Source of the DNA: an uncultured Ectothiorhodospiraceae bacterium
Lineage (GTDB): Bacteria; Pseudomonadota; Gammaproteobacteria; UBA9214
Length of the DNA: 8,112 nt
Assembly (NCBI GenBank): GCA_947258945.1
Contig: CAMYKJ010000109.1
Location: 1 to 8,112, forward strand
Direction: 5' to 3'
The notes under the pieces are model-generated. The model searched no databases. It saw only the letters and a program-made list of their open reading frames with translations, and had not been told where the DNA came from. The translations under genes were made by a program, and so were the position numbers. Below, piece after piece: positions 6,045-8,112 of this stretch; within the stretch, counting starts at the first letter, position 1, and each line of letters opens with the position of its first letter.

Positions 6045-6803
6045 TCAAGAGTCCTGTTCCTGCCTGCCCAGCCAGCTGGCCAGCTTATCAATCGCGTCAT
6101 AGCGTGTCAGGTCAACATCCAGCGGCGTTACTGACACATAGCCCGAGCGCACTGCGTGAAAGTCGGTACCGGGTCCGGCATCCTGCTCGGAACCGCAGGG
6201 ACCGACCCAGTACACCGGACGGCCGCGCGGGTCTTTCATGCGGACGACCGGTTCGGACTTGTGACGGTGACCCAGACGGGTCGCCTGCACACCCCGGATC
6301 CGGTCCAGGGGCAGGTCCGGCACGTTCACGTTGAGAATGGTGTCCGCCGGCAGTGCGCCCGCCATGACCCGCTGTACCAGGTCGACGGTGACACTGGCGG
6401 CCGTTGCATAGTGGGTGGGCTGTTCCGTCACCAGCGACACGGCGATGGCCGGAAAGCCGAGGAAGCGTCCTTCCATGGCGGCCGCCACGGTCCCCGAGTA
6501 CAACACGTCGTCGCCGAGATTCGCACCGGAATTGATGCCTGCCACCACCATGTCCGGCTCCCTGTCCAGCAACCCGGTAATGGCCAGGTGCACGCAGTCG
6601 GTCGGCGTGCCGTCCACGCAGGTATAGCCGTTGTCGACAACACGCGCGCGGATCGGGTTGTCCAGGGTCAGCGAGTTGCTGGCACCGCTGCGGTCCCGGT
6701 CCGGCGCCACCACATGGATATCGGCGATGGTTGCCAGCGCGCGCGCGAGCGCCTCGATACCCTCGGACTGGTAGCCGTCGTCGTTGCTGATCAGGATGTT
6801 CAT
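6045..6803 (-). CDS. surE: 5'/3'-nucleotidase SurE
   Basis: SurE is a metal-dependent cytoplasmic phosphatase acting on nucleoside monophosphates and linked to stationary-phase survival. At 252 residues it has the usual length. All metal and active-site residues are present: D8 and D9 in the start motif N2-ILISNDDG, S39 in D35-RDRSGAS, and N91 in G89[15 protein letters not shown]. The stop overlaps the pcm TTG candidate. The ATG at 6803 begins the canonical [10 protein letters not shown], so it is surely the right start, yet there is no Shine-Dalgarno sequence in front of it. Instead a perfect 10-bp duplication (6796-6815) places a second ATGAACATGC just upstream in another frame. An intact truD-surE link is broken here by a divergent Smr gene. 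Confidence 0.97.
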   Translation of the reverse strand: MNILISNDDGYQSEGIEALARALATIADIHVVAPDRDRSGASNSLTLDNPIRARVVDNGYTCVDGTPTDCVHLAITGLLDREPDMVVAGINSGANLGDDVLYSGTVAAAMEGRFLGFPAIAVSLVTEQPTHYATAASVTVDLVQRVMAGALPADTILNVNVPDLPLDRIRGVQATRLGHRHKSEPVVRMKDPRGRPVYWVGPCGSEQDAGPGTDFHAVRSGYVSVTPLDVDLTRYDAIDKLASWLGRQEQDS

Positions 6804-6815
6804 GCATGTTCATGC
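6796..6815. repeat. perfect 10-bp tandem duplication on the surE start
   Basis: ATGTTCATGC occurs at 6796-6805 and 6806-6815 without a gap. On the minus strand the first copy contains the real surE start (6803). The second copy creates an ATG at 6813 that is out of frame with surE, because 10 is not a multiple of three, and pushes any former ribosome binding site 10 bp away. Confidence 0.85.
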
Positions 6816-6859
6816 AGGTGTTGCCGTCATTCGAACCAAAGCGGTCTCCGGGGCGATCT

Positions 6860-6867
6860 AGTATAAA
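6860..6867. promoter_or_regulatory. candidate back-to-back -10 boxes of surE and the Smr gene
   Basis: AGTATAAA gives TATACT on the minus strand (6865-6860), 57 bp before the surE start, and TATAAA on the plus strand (6862-6867), about 100 bp before the Smr gene start. No good -35 hexamer is seen for either. The 164-bp divergent gap must hold both promoters, and this is its most promoter-like spot. RpoS-type promoters tolerate weak -35 boxes, so self-regulation of the operon is conceivable. Confidence 0.35.
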
Positions 6868-6967
6868 GACTAACCGGGCCGCGCGACACCGCTGTGACCG
6901 GTCGGTTGCGCGCAACCCGCTATGCGGTTACGGTTGCCATGCATCGCCCACCAGCACCCGGAATTCC

Positions 6968-7543
6968 ATGGCTTCAGGCAAAAAACCGACCGATGAGGAG
7001 ATCGACCTGTTTCGTCGCAGCGTCGGTCCGGTGCGCACGCTGGGTCACGACCGGGTCGCCCCTGCAGGCCGGCGGCTGTCAGCACGCCCCCGCCGGCCAC
7101 AGGCAACCCCGGATGATGCGCATCATGACACCTTCTCCGACATGTACGACGCCGGCAGGGTCAAATCCGAAGACGTTCTGTTTTTCGCACGACCCGGCCT
7201 GCAACAGCGGCTGCTGCAACGCTTCCGGCGCGGACAGCTTGCCATGGGTGACGAGCTCGACATGCACGGCATGACAGCCGGCGAGGCGCGCAGCGCAGTC
7301 CTGGATTTTATCGTCACCAGTCGCGACCGGGGCAGCCGTTGCGTGCGCATCATCCACGGCAAGGGCTACGGGTCGGCACACGATACGCCGGTCGGGAGCA
7401 TTGTATGTTCTATTGCGCACGCAGCGCGATCGATGACACTCCGCAAATCGAATGACCCGCAGGAGCGTCTTGCAGGCGCGATTAAAACCCTCGCGCAGAG
7501 ACGCAGAGAGAAAACCACTAGTGCCTTGACGTCTCGCACATGA
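6968..7543 (+). CDS. Smr-domain (YdaL-like) protein with frameshifted C-terminus
   Basis: The first 142 residues are a typical short Smr-family protein, a predicted nucleic-acid endonuclease fold related to the MutS2 C-terminus. Marks: T8-DEEIDLFRRSVGPV N-terminus, F73-ARPGLQQRLLQRFRRGQ before the domain, the L97-DMHG motif and the H130-GKG motif. After H138-DTPV the frame goes wrong. The usual end, G-A-L-Y-V-L-L-R, is present but in another frame (7395-7436, with its own stop at 7434-7436). About 28 codons that normally lie between are absent. The open frame continues instead through unrelated sequence into a MITE-like repeat and stops at 7543 (191 residues). The start ATG at 6968 fits the family N-terminus, but its ribosome binding site is weak. 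The domain loses its last strands, so the product is probably non-functional, unless the sequence is in error. Confidence 0.8.
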   Translation: MASGKKPTDEEIDLFRRSVGPVRTLGHDRVAPAGRRLSARPRRPQATPDDAHHDTFSDMYDAGRVKSEDVLFFARPGLQQRLLQRFRRGQLAMGDELDMHGMTAGEARSAVLDFIVTSRDRGSRCVRIIHGKGYGSAHDTPVGSIVCSIAHAARSMTLRKSNDPQERLAGAIKTLAQRRREKTTSALTSRT

Positions 7544-7680
7544 GATTTCCCGGGCCTTCACTGCCACACCCGGCTGCGGTACCTAACGGTCGTTGAAATA
7601 TTCTTCCTTTGTGCTCTCTGTAGCCTTGTGTTCGTTTCTTTCTCTGCCGTCTCTGCGCCTCTGCGCGAGGTTTTTAATCA
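7480..7680. mobile_element. MITE-like repeat with imperfect terminal inverted repeats
   Basis: The left end (7480-7516) begins GATTAAAACCCTCGCGCAGA and continues with GACGCAGAGAGAAAA. The right end (about 7638-7680), read in reverse complement, begins GATTAAAAACCTCGCGCAGA and continues with GGCGCAGAGACGGCAGAGAAA. The arms are thus inverted copies, with a 7-base insertion in the right arm. The inner right side carries CTTTGTG/CTCTGTAG/CCTTGTG runs. Elements with these CTCTGCG and CTTTGTG words are familiar as dispersed non-coding repeats in many environmental bacterial genomes. No transposase and no clear target-site duplication are seen. It sits just past the ancestral end of the Smr gene, between it and the converging truD. 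Confidence 0.65.
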
Positions 7681-7715
7681 CACCCGGCAACTCCAGGCAC
7701 CCATGCTTCCCACAG

Positions 7716-7735
7716 TACTTGTACATACTTGTACA
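7716..7735. repeat. perfect 10-bp tandem duplication next to the truD stop
   Basis: TACTTGTACA occurs at 7716-7725 and 7726-7735, so that two TGTACA palindromes lie 10 bp apart, one helical turn. It ends 13 bp before the truD stop codon, outside any gene. Confidence 0.8.
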
Positions 7736-7748
7736 TCGCCAGGTTCTC

Positions 7749-8112
7749 CTACCCGACTGAGCAGTCCCGGTACTCAATCAGCTCCCGCAGGACTGCCGTC
7801 GCGTAACTGCCCGCCGGCAGGCTGAACGTCAGCTCCAGGCAGTCGTCGGTCGGCCAGTCCCGGCTGAAGTCGTCCGGCACGACCCGTAGTGCCCGCCGGG
7901 CCTGGCGAACGCCGGCCGCCGCCAGACCCTCCAGCCAGGGCCCGTTATCAGCCAGCACTGCGGACTCGAGCGCCAGGCACTCGTGCCTGACCGGTGTCTC
8001 GCCCTTTCCACAAAGCGGGCCGGTCGGATGTACATCGTGTTCCCGAACGCGGCGCAGCAGATCATCATCGATGCTGTCTGCGATAAAAAAGCTGTGGCTG
8101 CCGTCGAGCTGC
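7749..8112 (-). CDS. truD: tRNA pseudouridine(13) synthase TruD, C-terminal part
   Basis: TruD converts U13 of tRNA-Glu and some other tRNAs to pseudouridine. The window holds the last 121 residues; the N-terminus with the catalytic aspartate lies past the right edge. The visible part opens with Q-L-D-G-S-H-S-F-F, followed by R-E-H-D-V-H-P-T-G-P-L-C-G-K-G-E, the family's C-terminal signature, and ends with R-R-A-L-R-V-V-P-D-D-F and L-P-A-G-S-Y-A-T-A-V-L-R-E-L, both typical of TruD. The frame is intact, ending at TAG (7751-7749). In E. coli truD lies directly before surE in the same direction; here the Smr gene and a repeat lie between. No terminator hairpin with a T-tract is seen after the stop. 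Confidence 0.93.
   Translation of the reverse strand, partial: QLDGSHSFFIADSIDDDLLRRVREHDVHPTGPLCGKGETPVRHECLALESAVLADNGPWLEGLAAAGVRQARRALRVVPDDFSRDWPTDDCLELTFSLPAGSYATAVLRELIEYRDCSVG

Noticed and set aside
6156..6866. 236-codon open frame opposite surE
   Set aside because: It is antisense to a complete surE with all active-site residues; the translation resembles no known protein.
7716..7736. CRISPR or iteron-like array
   Set aside because: Only two 10-bp units without spacers; no further copies or cas/rep genes in the window.
7583..7777. Minus-strand frame reading N-L-A-Q-R-R-R-D and E-E-Y-F-N-D-R
   Set aside because: This is the translation of the MITE-like repeat; such peptides are commonly mis-annotated in genomes carrying it.

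Overview
The window looks like a chromosomal segment of a gammaproteobacterium. The minus-strand order truD, surE, pcm, yqaA, nlpD, rpoS is the conserved stress-survival cluster of that class, and RpoS itself is confined to Proteobacteria. The rpoS cluster is visibly GC-rich, while the left third (about 511-2900) is more AT-rich. A genus cannot be named from this alone; a Chromatiales-like or related lineage would fit.

Left to right: the N-terminal part of a CmpX/MscS-related membrane protein (minus, cut by the left edge); a 340-bp gap; a YjdF/DUF2238 membrane protein (minus); a divergent small three-helix membrane protein (plus); a hairpin-rich convergent gap with a good minus-strand terminator; an 88-residue ferredoxin-fold (HMA-like, no CxxC) protein (minus) with a long structured leader; then rpoS, nlpD, yqaA, pcm and surE as a tight minus-strand operon with 4-nt overlaps and 2-nt gaps; a divergent Smr-domain gene (plus); a MITE-like repeat; and the C-terminal part of truD (minus, cut by the right edge).

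The operon joins general stress control (RpoS), envelope division or amidase activation (NlpD), a DedA-type membrane transporter (YqaA), repair of isoaspartyl damage in proteins (Pcm) and a survival nucleotidase (SurE).

The most notable observation is small-scale damage between 4.1 and 7.8 kb. nlpD and the Smr gene each appear to have lost an internal piece (about 32 nt and about 83 nt, both 2 mod 3), so the conserved C-terminal part lies in another frame. Two perfect 10-bp tandem duplications occur nearby, one directly on the surE start. Whether this is real genome erosion or a sequencing/assembly artefact cannot be decided from the sequence. I see no clearly new multi-gene system; the remaining leads are regulatory structures and two uncharacterised membrane proteins.
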